Below are positions 9,840-18,629 of a DNA stretch of 64,000 nucleotides, in pieces. The first letter of the stretch is position 1, and each line of letters begins with the position of its first letter. Both the position numbers and the translations under genes were made by a program. Source of the DNA: Prolixibacter bellariivorans ATCC BAA-1284 (GTDB lineage Bacteria > Bacteroidota > Bacteroidia > Bacteroidales > Prolixibacteraceae); NCBI RefSeq assembly GCF_000621705.1, contig NZ_JHXO01000011.1:186001-250000 (forward strand). Reading direction: 5' to 3'. The notes under the pieces were generated by a model that worked only from the letters and a program-made list of their open reading frames with translations, had not been told where the DNA came from and ran no database searches.

Positions 9840-10454
9840 ATGAAAAAACTGATTTTGTTTGTTGCCCTGATGACAGTTGCCTCATTATATGCTGCGGCCC
9901 AGGTTCATTTGCCTGATTTTAAGATTGGACAGAAGGCGGTTCTTACCGATGTGAAGATGAAAGATGTTTCCGGTAAGGAATATGACTTGAATGATTTGAA
10001 AAAGGCGAATGGCCTCGTTGTTATATTCTCCTGCAATACCTGTCCGTTTGTAAAAATGTGGGAAGATCGGTACCCGGAAATTAAAAAATGGGCCGACGAA
10101 CACCAGGTTGGAATGGTGTTGGTAAATTCAAATTACACAAAACGAGACGGTGCTGATTCGTTCGAGGCAATGAAAGAGCATGCAAAAGAACACAATTACA
10201 CAATGCCTTATGTGGTCGATAAAGACAGTCGTTTGGCAAATGCTTTTGATGCGAAGACCACACCTCATGTTTTTCTTTTTGATAAAGATTTCACGTTAGT
10301 GTACAAAGGTGCGATTGATGATAATTATCAAAGCGCTGAAAATGTGAAGCGTGCCTACCTGAAAAATGCCATTTGGGAACTGGCTGCCGGAAAAATGGTG
10401 GCAAAAAGTGAAACACCACCGGTTGGATGCAGTATAAAAAGAAAAATAGATTAG
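9840..10454 (+). CDS. Exported thioredoxin-fold (redoxin/AhpC-TSA) family protein
   Basis: The start is the ATG at 9840, since the frame upstream only adds a TTG three codons earlier. The 204-residue product has a signal peptide ending near AAAQ, then a thioredoxin-like fold with the CNTCPF active-site motif (CxxC) and TTPHVFLFDKD before a cis-Pro. A third Cys sits near the C-terminus (VGCSIKR). Such proteins are periplasmic thiol-disulfide or peroxide-handling enzymes in Bacteroidota, but the partner is unknown. It has its own terminators on both sides and so is a single-gene unit. Confidence 0.83.
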   Translation: MKKLILFVALMTVASLYAAAQVHLPDFKIGQKAVLTDVKMKDVSGKEYDLNDLKKANGLVVIFSCNTCPFVKMWEDRYPEIKKWADEHQVGMVLVNSNYTKRDGADSFEAMKEHAKEHNYTMPYVVDKDSRLANAFDAKTTPHVFLFDKDFTLVYKGAIDDNYQSAENVKRAYLKNAIWELAAGKMVAKSETPPVGCSIKRKID

Positions 10455-10478
10455 TCCATTAGTTGATGTTGTGAAAAG

Positions 10479-10511
10479 GGAGAATCACTTGACGGTGGTT
10501 TCTCCTTTTTT
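10479..10511 (+). terminator. Intrinsic terminator after the redoxin gene
   Basis: The arms GGAGAATCAC and GTGGTTTCTCC pair around a TTGACG loop and are followed by six T. Confidence 0.85.
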
Positions 10512-10600
10512 GTTTTACAGGGATATAGTTTTTAAAGCATTATGAAAAATGGACGAAAACAGCGATCATTGTAAGGTATCCTAACAAAAATCTATTTTCC

Positions 10601-11440
10601 ATGCGAAGAATACTGGCTTACTTCCTCTTGTTTCTGCTAACCGCTCCGGTTTTTGGGCAGGAAACGATGAACATTATCACGTACAATATCCGCTTCAATA
10701 ATCCCGATGACGGCGCGAATGCCTGGCCTCACCGGAGGTCGGACGTGATAGCCCTTCTGAAATTTCACGAGGCGGATGTTTTCTGTGTTCAGGAAGCGTT
10801 ACATGATCAGATGGTTGATTTGAAAGATGGTATGCAGACGTTCGATTACGTGGGCGTTGGTCGTGACGATGGCAAAGAAGCCGGCGAATATTCGGCCATT
10901 TTTTACAATACCCAGAGATATAAATTACAGGGCCAAGGTCATTTCTGGTTGTCGGAAACTCCCGATAAGCCTGGTTTGGGGTGGGATGCAGCCTGTGTGC
11001 GGATATGTTCCTGGGCAAAGTTGAGGGAGCGCGAAAGCAATCAGTCTTTTTTCGTGTTTACCACGCATTTCGACCATGTGGGTGTAAAAGCGCGGGAAGA
11101 ATCGGCAAAGCTGATATATAGAAAAGTACAGGAACTGGGAGGTGACCGGTTACCGGTTTTCCTGACGGGCGATTTCAATCTGACGCCCGACGCCAGTGCG
11201 ATTGCTTTGATTCGCAGTCAGTGGAAAGACTCGCGATTGGCAACTCTTTCGCCGCCTTACGGACCGGTTGGTACGTTCGAGGGATTTGATTTCAATTCGT
11301 CGCTGAAGAACCGGATTGACTACATTTTTGTCAACGATAAGGTGAGAGTGTTGCGCTATGGTGTCCTCTCCGATTCGAAAGATAAACGCTATCCGTCCGA
11401 CCATCTTCCCGTACTGGTGGAAGCCAAATTTATCGATTGA
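10601..11440 (+). CDS. Secreted EEP (endonuclease/exonuclease/phosphatase) family protein, paralogue of the gene at 5079
   Basis: The product is 279 residues with a signal peptide (to about residue 19, FGQ) and one EEP domain: TYNIRF, CVQEA, TGDFNLTP, NRIDYIF and SDHLPV mark the metal and catalytic residues. Segments such as FWLSETPDKPGLGWDAACVR are shared with the 5079 protein, which shows direct paralogy. It stands alone between a terminator upstream and a convergent gene downstream, outside the glycan operon. A secreted phosphodiesterase or nuclease is likely; its substrate is not visible. Confidence 0.87.
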   Translation: MRRILAYFLLFLLTAPVFGQETMNIITYNIRFNNPDDGANAWPHRRSDVIALLKFHEADVFCVQEALHDQMVDLKDGMQTFDYVGVGRDDGKEAGEYSAIFYNTQRYKLQGQGHFWLSETPDKPGLGWDAACVRICSWAKLRERESNQSFFVFTTHFDHVGVKAREESAKLIYRKVQELGGDRLPVFLTGDFNLTPDASAIALIRSQWKDSRLATLSPPYGPVGTFEGFDFNSSLKNRIDYIFVNDKVRVLRYGVLSDSKDKRYPSDHLPVLVEAKFID

Positions 11441-11467
11441 CGAGTTTTGAAAAAGCAATAATCGTAT

Positions 11468-11506
11468 TACAAAAAGAGCCGGAATTCCTGTCAAAGATTC
11501 CGGCTC
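11468..11506 (-). terminator. Bidirectional intrinsic terminator between convergent genes
   Basis: A 10 bp perfect stem (GAGCCGGAAT at 11476-11485, ATTCCGGCTC at 11497-11506) lies between the EEP gene (+) and the hydrogenase gene (-). The T-tract is best on the minus strand, so it chiefly ends the hydrogenase transcript. Confidence 0.82.
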
Positions 11507-11540
11507 GTGATTGTTCTGGCTGTAGTTTGATAAGTTTTCG

Positions 11541-12974
11541 TTACGCCTGAAGCGATTCCAATGTCGCTTTCAGCTGTTTCTTTCCCTGGCCGGTATCGAC
11601 GTGGGCACTTGGCCCGGCAATACATCCGCCTTCACAGGCCATTACCTCGATGAAATTACCGGGTGCTTTTCCTCTGCTGTACGCTTTTAGCAAGCCAATC
11701 GATTTCTTGTTGATGCCATTTACCTCGATGGCGCGAACATCAACGGTCAGGCCTTCGGCTTTTACTGCTTCAACTACGCCACCTGATTGAGCAAATCCGC
11801 GGCTTTCAGGCGAACTATAAGTCAATTCTATCGCCTCACAATTTTCAATGTCAATTTCAAATCCTTTGAAGAAGGAATCCAGTTCTTCAAACGTCATCAC
11901 ATAATCAACATTCGGGTCGATCATGGCTTCTTTCCGTTTGGCGATACACGGCCCGATGAACACCAGTTTGGCATCGGGATACTTCTGCCGTGCCAGTTCT
12001 GCCGCGTAGTACATCGGTGTTTTGGTGTGCGAAACGTATGATTTCATGTTCGGCACGTGCTTCTCGACGGCTTGAACGTATCCCGGACAGCAGGACGTGG
12101 TCATGAACGATTGGCCGCTTTCCAGTTTTTCTTTTAGCTCAGCTGCCTCATTAGCGGTGGTAATCATGGCACCCTGGGCGACTTCCATTACGTCATGAAA
12201 GCCCAGTTCTTTGATGGCAGTAAATACTTTTCCTGCTTCGTAATTATACTGTCCCAATATAGAAGGAGCAGGCAGGGCGATTACTTTTTCACCGGCCTGG
12301 ATGGCTTTGAAAATATCGACGATGTGCGAGATTTCGAAAATGGAACCAAACGGACAGGCATTCAGGCATTTTCCGCAGTAGATGCATTTTTCGTCATCGA
12401 TGTGTTCAACACCTTGTTCGTCTTTGGAAATGGCACCAACCGGACACGCTTCTTCACAGGGAACTGGTACATGCACGATGGAGTGATACGGGCAGGCATT
12501 CTTACAAATACCGCAGTTGACACATTTTTTCGGATCAATCTGAGCTTGTCCGTTGCAGTTGAAGGTAATCGCATTCTTTGGACAGTTCATTTTACACGGG
12601 CTGGCAACGCATCCGCGACACAGATTGGAAACCACGTAGTTCACCTTCACGCAGGCGGTGCAGGCTTCATCCACTACCGTGAGAATTTCCTTTCGGGGCT
12701 CAGTCCGCTGGCGTGCCACTTGCGCATAATTGGCCAGTGGCATCAGTTCATCGCTTTCTTCTTCCGGAAGGAAACCCAGGATAGGCATCAGTTTATATTT
12801 CAAAACAGCCCGCTCTTTGTAAATGCAGCAACGACGCTGGGCTCCTCGTTCCCGTGGCGACATTTCCACCGGAATTCGGTCAATCTGGTTCTCTAACTGG
12901 TCTTCTTTGATGAGTCCGGCCAAACGGGAAAGGAGCTCTCGCCTGACGATCATGGTGTTGTTGACGTATGCCAT
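11541..12974 (-). CDS. Stand-alone [FeFe] hydrogenase (group B-like) with N-terminal 4Fe-4S ferredoxin domains
   Basis: The protein has 477 residues and no signal peptide, so it is cytoplasmic. The N-terminal half holds Cys-rich 4Fe-4S modules (about residues 105-131, 151-161 with 173-177, and 197-207). The C-terminal half has the three H-cluster motifs: TTSCCPGYV (Cys295, Cys296), GPCIAKRKE (Cys343) and EVMACEGGCIAG (Cys447, Cys451), so all cluster ligands are present. In the first motif Tyr replaces the Trp usual in group A enzymes; with the different Cys layout this suggests group B (CpIII-like), inferred from motif only. No NADH-oxidising partner subunits and no HydEFG maturases are in the window. 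Likely reaction: ferredoxin-linked H2 evolution or uptake. Confidence 0.9.
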   Translation of the reverse strand: MAYVNNTMIVRRELLSRLAGLIKEDQLENQIDRIPVEMSPRERGAQRRCCIYKERAVLKYKLMPILGFLPEEESDELMPLANYAQVARQRTEPRKEILTVVDEACTACVKVNYVVSNLCRGCVASPCKMNCPKNAITFNCNGQAQIDPKKCVNCGICKNACPYHSIVHVPVPCEEACPVGAISKDEQGVEHIDDEKCIYCGKCLNACPFGSIFEISHIVDIFKAIQAGEKVIALPAPSILGQYNYEAGKVFTAIKELGFHDVMEVAQGAMITTANEAAELKEKLESGQSFMTTSCCPGYVQAVEKHVPNMKSYVSHTKTPMYYAAELARQKYPDAKLVFIGPCIAKRKEAMIDPNVDYVMTFEELDSFFKGFEIDIENCEAIELTYSSPESRGFAQSGGVVEAVKAEGLTVDVRAIEVNGINKKSIGLLKAYSRGKAPGNFIEVMACEGGCIAGPSAHVDTGQGKKQLKATLESLQA

Positions 12975-13008
12975 TGGTTAAAGCCTGAGTGAAGTTTGAT
13001 TTCGGCGG

Positions 13009-13016
13009 CAAAAGTA
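13009..13016 (-). promoter_or_regulatory. Candidate -7 element of the hydrogenase gene
   Basis: Read on the minus strand, the bases are TACTTTTG, a perfect TAnnTTTG Bacteroidota -7 box, 35 bp before the ATG. No clear -33 TTTG is seen at the usual distance, which may mean regulated transcription. Confidence 0.45.
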
Positions 13017-13164
13017 TATTATTTCTCAGGCATACATGTTTTATAACATATAAATTTATGTTATGGTACTAATTCAAAATGATTTTAAAGAAACTGCTGA
13101 TTTATAGATGGATAAATGGAAATATATAGATGTGTCATGTAGTTGTCTCGCTCTAAATAATCTG

Positions 13165-14367
13165 TTACAATTTCAAGCCATGAAAGTGGGCTAATCCTCC
13201 TTCTGAAGTCTCTTTGTACAAATGGGGCAAATCGTGACCGGTTTGTTTCATGGTCTGAACCACCTTATCGAAACTAATGAGATGACGTCCGTCAGAAAGC
13301 AGCGCGTAGTTTTTGTGATTGAGTGCACGTGCTGCCGCGAAAGCATTTCGTTCGATACAGGGAACCTGGACGAGCCCGGCGATGGGATCACACGTTAAAC
13401 CGAGGTGGTGTTCCAGTCCCATTTCGGCTGCATATTCAATTTGGAAAATACTGCCTCCGCTCAGCTGCGTTACTGCAGCGGACGCCATGGCGCAGGCTGT
13501 TCCTACTTCTCCCTGACAACCTACTTCTGCACCGGAGATGGAAGCGTTGGTTTTTACCAGTGTCCCGATTAGTCCGGCGGTGGCCAGAGCATGCAGAATT
13601 TTTTGCTCCGAGCTCTTGTGGTACTTCTTCATGTAATAAAGAACCGCCGGTAACACACCGCTGGCACCACAGGTTGGTGCTGTTACAATTTCTCCTCCAG
13701 CTGCATTTTCTTCCGAAACAGCTAAGGCATAAGCATAAAGCAATGACCGTTTTTTGATGGCTGGTTTAAAGTTTCTCGCTTTAGCATAATACCCAGCCGC
13801 TTTTCGCGGATATTTCAGGACACCCGGAAGTGTACCCTCTGTGTCGAGACCTCTTTTCACCGCAGCTTCCATTACATGCCAGGCGTTTCCCAGGTAGGTC
13901 CAGATTTCCGGTCCTTCGTTCACTTCCACATATTCCCAAATGCTTTTTCCATTTTCGTAGCACCAGTTCAGGATAGCGTCCATCGTGGAATCCGGGTAAA
14001 CCGAAATGGTTTCCAATTCAGTTACATCGTCAACGATGGCACCACCACCGATGGAGTAGACTGTCCAGCTATCGGTAACCTGTCCTTTGTCGTCCAGTGC
14101 TTCCAGCTTTAGTGCGTTAGGATGACGTTTTAAAAATGTTTCCGGTTTCCACAGGATATTGACTCTGTCGGCACCCAACGCTTTTTGTATGGCCACATCG
14201 GTTAAGTGGCCCCTGCCAGTGGCAGCGAGGCTTCCGTATAACGTAACCTGATAGCTTGAGGCATCAGGTGTTTTGGACAGAAAACGTTCGGCGGCTTTTT
14301 TGGGTCCCATCGTATGACTGGACGACGGGCCATTGCCAATTCGGAAAATTTCTTTGATGGATTCCAT
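13165..14367 (-). CDS. sdaA: L-serine ammonia-lyase (L-serine dehydratase), single-chain iron-sulfur type
   Basis: I take the ATG at 14367 (MESIKEIFRIGNGPSSSHT), which is the family's normal N-terminus; the frame runs 15 codons further to a TTG without a conserved sequence. The 400-residue protein has the beta-chain domain first (SSSHTMGPKKAAE) and then the alpha-chain domain with APTCGASGVLPA, GCQGEVGTACAMA and TCDPIAGLVQVPCIERN, which supply the 4Fe-4S Cys ligands. It deaminates L-serine to pyruvate and ammonia in the cytoplasm. It runs in the same direction as the hydrogenase gene but with 190 bp and a promoter-like box between, so is probably separate. Amino-acid fermentation is a plausible shared context. 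Confidence 0.95.
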   Translation of the reverse strand: MESIKEIFRIGNGPSSSHTMGPKKAAERFLSKTPDASSYQVTLYGSLAATGRGHLTDVAIQKALGADRVNILWKPETFLKRHPNALKLEALDDKGQVTDSWTVYSIGGGAIVDDVTELETISVYPDSTMDAILNWCYENGKSIWEYVEVNEGPEIWTYLGNAWHVMEAAVKRGLDTEGTLPGVLKYPRKAAGYYAKARNFKPAIKKRSLLYAYALAVSEENAAGGEIVTAPTCGASGVLPAVLYYMKKYHKSSEQKILHALATAGLIGTLVKTNASISGAEVGCQGEVGTACAMASAAVTQLSGGSIFQIEYAAEMGLEHHLGLTCDPIAGLVQVPCIERNAFAAARALNHKNYALLSDGRHLISFDKVVQTMKQTGHDLPHLYKETSEGGLAHFHGLKL

Positions 14368-14536
14368 TAGTGGTAATATTTGTTGCGAAATAACGGTTTT
14401 TCCGCATATCAATAGTGAAAGCTACTACTTTTTTCATGGCATTTTGGAAAATGGGTTTTGTCGGTACAACATTGATTTCATCAATTTACCTAAAGTGGAT
14501 TAGCGTACCAGATAGGCTGTGACTTTTTTGAGACGA

Positions 14537-14570
14537 TTTTGTCTGTTATTGTCGAATATTTTTAACTTTG
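14537..14570 (+). promoter_or_regulatory. Bacteroidota-type promoter of tRNA-Ser
   Basis: A TTTTG box at 14537-14541 and a perfect -7 box TAACTTTG at 14563-14570 are 21 nt apart. Transcription would begin about 5 nt before the tRNA 5' end. It is the cleanest housekeeping promoter in this part of the window and a useful reference for the consensus. Confidence 0.75.
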
Positions 14571-14581
14571 CCACCGCTTTT

Positions 14582-14668
14582 GGAGAGTTGCCGGAGTGGT
14601 CGAACGGGGCAGACTCGAAATCTGTTGTACCCTTCGGGGTACCGGGGGTTCGAATCCCTCACTCTCCG
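14582..14668 (+). tRNA. tRNA-Ser (anticodon CGA)
   Basis: The acceptor arms GGAGAGT (14582-14588) and ACTCTCC (14661-14667) pair fully. The anticodon loop reads CTCGAAA, giving anticodon CGA for UCG codons. There is a long variable arm with a GTACCC/GGGTAC stem, as in class II tRNA-Ser, and a T-loop GTTCGAATC. The discriminator is G14668, and CCA is not encoded. Confidence 0.96.
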
Positions 14669-14687
14669 CATTTATTTTTGAATTGAG

Positions 14688-14712
14688 CCTCGCACTGATG
14701 CGGGGTTTTTTG
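14688..14712 (+). terminator. Intrinsic terminator after tRNA-Ser
   Basis: CCTCGCA (14688-14694) pairs with TGCGGGG around a CTGA loop, followed by six T. Confidence 0.85.
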
Positions 14713-14804
14713 TTTTTTCATTACCCTTTTATTTACAATTCATCCTGTATTTTATGCCGCCGGTATCTATACTGAACCTCAGAAGTTAGTTCCTGACAAA
14801 ATAG

Positions 14805-14812
14805 TATATTTG
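14805..14812 (+). promoter_or_regulatory. -7 promoter box of the GroES-like gene
   Basis: The sequence TATATTTG is a perfect TAnnTTTG box 24 bp before the ATG at 14837. The -33 region is weak. Confidence 0.55.
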
Positions 14813-14836
14813 TGCTGACAAACGATTTAGCTTGAC

Positions 14837-15220
14837 ATGACGCTGGATATTGATAAAAAGGATATTGCCAAATTTATCCTGGTAGGAGATCGGGTATTGG
14901 TGAAGCCCAAGAATCCGAATACGCAGACAAAATCCGGGTTATACCTTCCCCCCGCTGCCGTAGAGAAAGAAAAAGTACAAACCGGTTATGTGATTAAAGT
15001 TGGTCCGGGATTTCCTATTCCGGCTATGGCCGACGAAGATGAGCCGTGGAAGGATAAAAAAGAGGAGGTAAAATATGTTCCTCTTCAGGCGCAAGCCGGC
15101 GATTTAGCCATCTATCTTAGTCAATCAGGTTACGAAATAGAATTTAACCAGGAAAAGTACGTTATTCTCCCTCACTCCGCCATTCTGATGCTGGTGAGAG
15201 ATGAAGGACTTTTCGAATAA
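14837..15220 (+). CDS. GroES/Cpn10-like co-chaperone family protein
   Basis: The product has 127 residues, longer than a canonical GroES (about 95). The Cpn10 fold is seen in LVGDRVLVKP near the N-terminus, SGLYLPP where the mobile loop belongs, GYVIKVGPG, GDLAIYL and the end strand EKYVILPHSAILMLV. An acidic insert (ADEDEPWKDKKEEVK) sits in the middle, where GroES has its roof loop. No groEL gene is adjacent, so this is probably an extra GroES homologue and not the main one; whether it works with GroEL is unknown. It has its own promoter-like box and is followed closely by a regulator gene. Confidence 0.83.
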   Translation: MTLDIDKKDIAKFILVGDRVLVKPKNPNTQTKSGLYLPPAAVEKEKVQTGYVIKVGPGFPIPAMADEDEPWKDKKEEVKYVPLQAQAGDLAIYLSQSGYEIEFNQEKYVILPHSAILMLVRDEGLFE

Positions 15221-15266
15221 CCAGCTTGAAGAACCCGTTTACAAACGGGGGAACGATGGGAGGCTT

Positions 15267-18170
15267 ATGATGGATAAAAGGATAGTATCCGTTTTTTTCA
15301 TATTACTTTTATTTTTAGGTGAATCGCTTCAGGGAGCGATAAAGAGCATTGGTCTGCCCGTCATCAAAAATTTCACCAAGCAGGAATATAACGCTGGTAC
15401 GCAAAGCTGGGCTATCGCTCAGGGGAGTGATGATGAGCTTTACTTTGCCAACAATAACGGTTTGCTTCAGTTCGATGGAGTAAATTGGCGTACTTACCCG
15501 CTACCTAACTATTCGATTGTCCGATCTATTTTGATTGGGGATGGGGGACGGATTTATGTTGGTGGATTCAACGAATTTGGATACTTCGAACCTGATGTTC
15601 AGGGGCAATTGACTTACCATTCCATGATAGAATTTCTTCCCGAAAAGGAACGAAACCTTGGTGAAGTCTGGAAAATATTCCATCTGGGGAACGATATCAT
15701 TTTTCAAGCCTATACAAAATTGATGATTTGGAATGGTCACTCCTTCAAAATCATCCATCCGGCTACGGACGAACTTTTTCATTTTTCATTTATCGTCGAC
15801 AACCAATTATGGATTAATGACCGGGCCCGTGGTCTGATGAAACTGGAAGACGATGGTTCGCTGAAAAGCCTTCAGGGAATGGGAAAATTGAAAGGGCAAG
15901 AGGTTTGGGGCATCCTTCCTTTTCCGGGTAACCGACATTTGATTGCTACACTGAATAAAGGAATCTTTATCTACGATGATAAACGATTGATATCCTGGAA
16001 TACACCAGCTGACGAATTTCTTAAATCGAACCGATTGATGGGGACGGCACGCCTGGATGGAGACCATTTTGTGTTTGGTACGATCTCGAAAGGATTGCTG
16101 ATAACTGATTCTAAAGGGGACATCATTCAGAATATCAGCCGAAATGAGGGGCTGCAGAACAATACGGTGCTTTCCATTTTTGTAGATCACGACCGGAATT
16201 TATGGTTGGGACTAGACAATGGTATTTCACAGATAAAAATCAATTCCCCGCTTTCGCTCATTGGTTTTAATAATGCCGTTGGCGCCACATATTCTGCCGC
16301 TGTCTTCAAGAACAAATTATTTCTGGCTACTAATCAAGGTGTGGTCTACCATCCATGGCATCCGGAGGAACGTTTTCAGCGTTTTGGGAAGTTTACCATG
16401 TTGGAAGCTACCCGCGGACAGGCATGGTCACTGCAGAAATTCGACGATATTTTGCTGGTTGGACACAATGTGGGAGCCTTCCAGATAATCGATGATAAAG
16501 CAGAATTGATATCCTCCATTCCCGGATACTGGAGCTTTCAGCAGGTGCCCGGACATCCCGATCGTTTGCTTGGAGGTCATTATAACGGGTTGTCGCTATT
16601 CAGACGAACTTCTCATGGATGGCAATATATGCAGGAGGTTGAAGGATTTAAGGAGTCGTCTAAGGCATTTTATTTTGACAAGCTTGGTAATTTGTGGATG
16701 ACGCATGGTTATCGAGGTGTTTGTCGACTTGAAATGAATCATGATTTTACCCGGGTGCTTCGAACTGAATGGTATGGGACAGCTGAAGGACTTCCGCAAG
16801 TAGCTGGCGTGGGAATTTATAAATTGAATGGAGATTTGGTGTTTTTGGGTAAAGATGGCGTATATAATTTTGATCCGACTTCAAACTATTTTAGAAAAAA
16901 CCTGGCGTTGACGAAATTGCTGGAAGGCAAATATAACCTGGATTATATCCATCAGGATAAGCAGGAAAACATATGGTACTACCAAAACCTTAAAGCAGGT
17001 ATGATGCTGAGGCAAAAAGATGGTTCCTATGTGGACATGGATATGCCTTTTCGTGGTCTGACCGGACGTTTCATTTATTCTTTCGAATTTGTATTGCCTG
17101 TTGATGATCATAATGTATTTATGGGCTTTGATGACGGTGTTGCTCATTACGATCCGAGCTTTATCAAATCATGGAACTCTCCTTTTCATACAATGATTAG
17201 GGAGGTTTCACTTATTAAATCTGATTCGGTTCTGTATTTGGGCAACGGACCTCAGAACGAAGCGATGGTGTTACCCTACAAACAAAATGATATCCGGTTC
17301 TATTTTGCTTCCACAGACATGGAGAATATCGGGAATATTACATACATGTTGAAATTGGAAGGATTTGACGACAACTGGAGCTTCTGGTCGGAAAGAACCA
17401 TGCGCGATTACACCAACCTTCCGGAAGGAGACTATACTTTCATGGTAAAAGGGCTTAACCGATACGGCATTTCGAGTAAACCGGCAACTTACCATTTTAC
17501 CATTTTGCCACCCTGGTACCGAAGTGTGGTAGCGTATATTTTTTACGGTTTGCTCGTCATCTTGTTGATTGGGGGGGTATATTATTTTAGTCGGCTACGG
17601 ATTTTGCGTTCCAGGGAGAAGGAAGCACGTCGTCAGCAAGAGCTTTATGCCCGGAAAGAAGAGGCGATGCGTCGTAAACAGTTGGAAGCAGACAAGGAAA
17701 TCATCCGGTTACGGAATGAAAAGTTGCGGAATGAAATGGTTCACAAAGAAAAAGAACTGGCCAACGCTTCCATGGAGATGATTCAGAAAAACAAGATGCT
17801 TATTAAAATTAAAAATGACCTGAAGGTTGCTTCTGAAAATGTGTCTGAAGAAACGGTACAAGCCAAACTAAAATCGATTTTGAAACGGGTCGACCGGCAG
17901 GTGAATAACGAAAAGCAATGGCAGGTTTTTGAAACACATTTCGAAACGGTTCATGAAGACTTCCTCTCCCGAATAAAAGATCAATTCCCGGAACTATCTC
18001 CAAAAGAATTGAAATTATGCGCTTACCTGCGGATGAATGTTTCCAGCAAAGAAATTGCTGCATTGATGAATATTTCTGTCAGGGGAGTTGAAATTAGTCG
18101 ATATCGTTTACGTAAAAAACTCCGACTTCAGCGGCACGAGAACCTGACCGATTTTATTCTTAGTTATTAG
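15267..18170 (+). CDS. Membrane-bound one-component regulator: beta-propeller and triple-Tyr sensor, TM, coiled coil, LuxR-type HTH
   Basis: The chosen start is the double ATG at 15267/15270, preceded by GGGAGG and opening a signal-anchor leader; the frame extends to an ATG at 15201 inside the GroES-like gene. About 967 residues: periplasmic two-component-regulator propeller repeats, then a Y_Y_Y domain (YMLKLEGFDDNWSFW), one TM segment at about 753-777, a charged coiled coil to about 880, and a C-terminal HTH (LSPKELKLCAYLRMNVSSKEIAALM). It has no histidine kinase or receiver, so it joins glycan sensing directly to DNA binding, comparable in layout to SusR-type proteins. It lies just before the laminarin-type SusC gene at 18630, its likely target. 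Confidence 0.85.
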   Translation: MMDKRIVSVFFILLLFLGESLQGAIKSIGLPVIKNFTKQEYNAGTQSWAIAQGSDDELYFANNNGLLQFDGVNWRTYPLPNYSIVRSILIGDGGRIYVGGFNEFGYFEPDVQGQLTYHSMIEFLPEKERNLGEVWKIFHLGNDIIFQAYTKLMIWNGHSFKIIHPATDELFHFSFIVDNQLWINDRARGLMKLEDDGSLKSLQGMGKLKGQEVWGILPFPGNRHLIATLNKGIFIYDDKRLISWNTPADEFLKSNRLMGTARLDGDHFVFGTISKGLLITDSKGDIIQNISRNEGLQNNTVLSIFVDHDRNLWLGLDNGISQIKINSPLSLIGFNNAVGATYSAAVFKNKLFLATNQGVVYHPWHPEERFQRFGKFTMLEATRGQAWSLQKFDDILLVGHNVGAFQIIDDKAELISSIPGYWSFQQVPGHPDRLLGGHYNGLSLFRRTSHGWQYMQEVEGFKESSKAFYFDKLGNLWMTHGYRGVCRLEMNHDFTRVLRTEWYGTAEGLPQVAGVGIYKLNGDLVFLGKDGVYNFDPTSNYFRKNLALTKLLEGKYNLDYIHQDKQENIWYYQNLKAGMMLRQKDGSYVDMDMPFRGLTGRFIYSFEFVLPVDDHNVFMGFDDGVAHYDPSFIKSWNSPFHTMIREVSLIKSDSVLYLGNGPQNEAMVLPYKQNDIRFYFASTDMENIGNITYMLKLEGFDDNWSFWSERTMRDYTNLPEGDYTFMVKGLNRYGISSKPATYHFTILPPWYRSVVAYIFYGLLVILLIGGVYYFSRLRILRSREKEARRQQELYARKEEAMRRKQLEADKEIIRLRNEKLRNEMVHKEKELANASMEMIQKNKMLIKIKNDLKVASENVSEETVQAKLKSILKRVDRQVNNEKQWQVFETHFETVHEDFLSRIKDQFPELSPKELKLCAYLRMNVSSKEIAALMNISVRGVEISRYRLRKKLRLQRHENLTDFILSY

Positions 18171-18629
18171 TCTTGTCGGTTAATAATCATTCGATTTCAT
18201 TCTTTTCTACTGTTCGGAATACCCAAAATTTCTTCTACCGGGCTAATTTCGGATACGCTTTTGTTGTAAAAGATTGACTTTGCATCTTTTATGTTGCTAG
18301 CACATTCTTTTGTTGATTTCTCCCTTGTAATACACTATTGATATTTACTTAATATCTGTCATACATCTGTCTGATTCCAGTCTATTCCTCATTTGATGTA
18401 GTGAAATTTCATCGAAGACATGTTTTGAAATTGAATTTTTGGTTTCTATATGTCTGTTTGTGAATGTGATAAAATCGACATGATGAAGAAATGATGTATT
18501 GTTAAAATGTGTTTGATGTGTTTTTGTTGGGGGTGTAAATTCTTTCATAGAGTGGAAGAAGACTTTTTTTGTGTCAGCATTTGTAAAGTCAATGTTAAAT
18601 CCATGTTGTTTAAACTTTATTCCTATTCT
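18171..18629 (+). other. 459 bp AT-rich non-coding region before the SusC operon
   Basis: No gene is visible. Two perfect inverted repeats stand out: TAAAAGAT at 18267-18274 with ATCTTTTA at 18284-18291 (9 nt apart), and the palindrome TGAAATTTCA at 18402-18411. No good TAnnTTTG promoter box with a -33 partner could be found, which suits an activator-dependent promoter. These repeats are candidates for binding by the regulator encoded just upstream. Confidence 0.4.

Noticed and set aside
12195-12896. 233-codon plus-strand ORF opposite the hydrogenase gene
   Set aside because: It is antisense to the Fe-S cluster region, with no signal, family motif or leader; the opposite strand is clearly coding.
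18507-18629. Upstream extension of the SusC gene at 18630
   Set aside because: The extra 41 residues are Cys-rich and lack a leader; a proper signal peptide begins at 18630.
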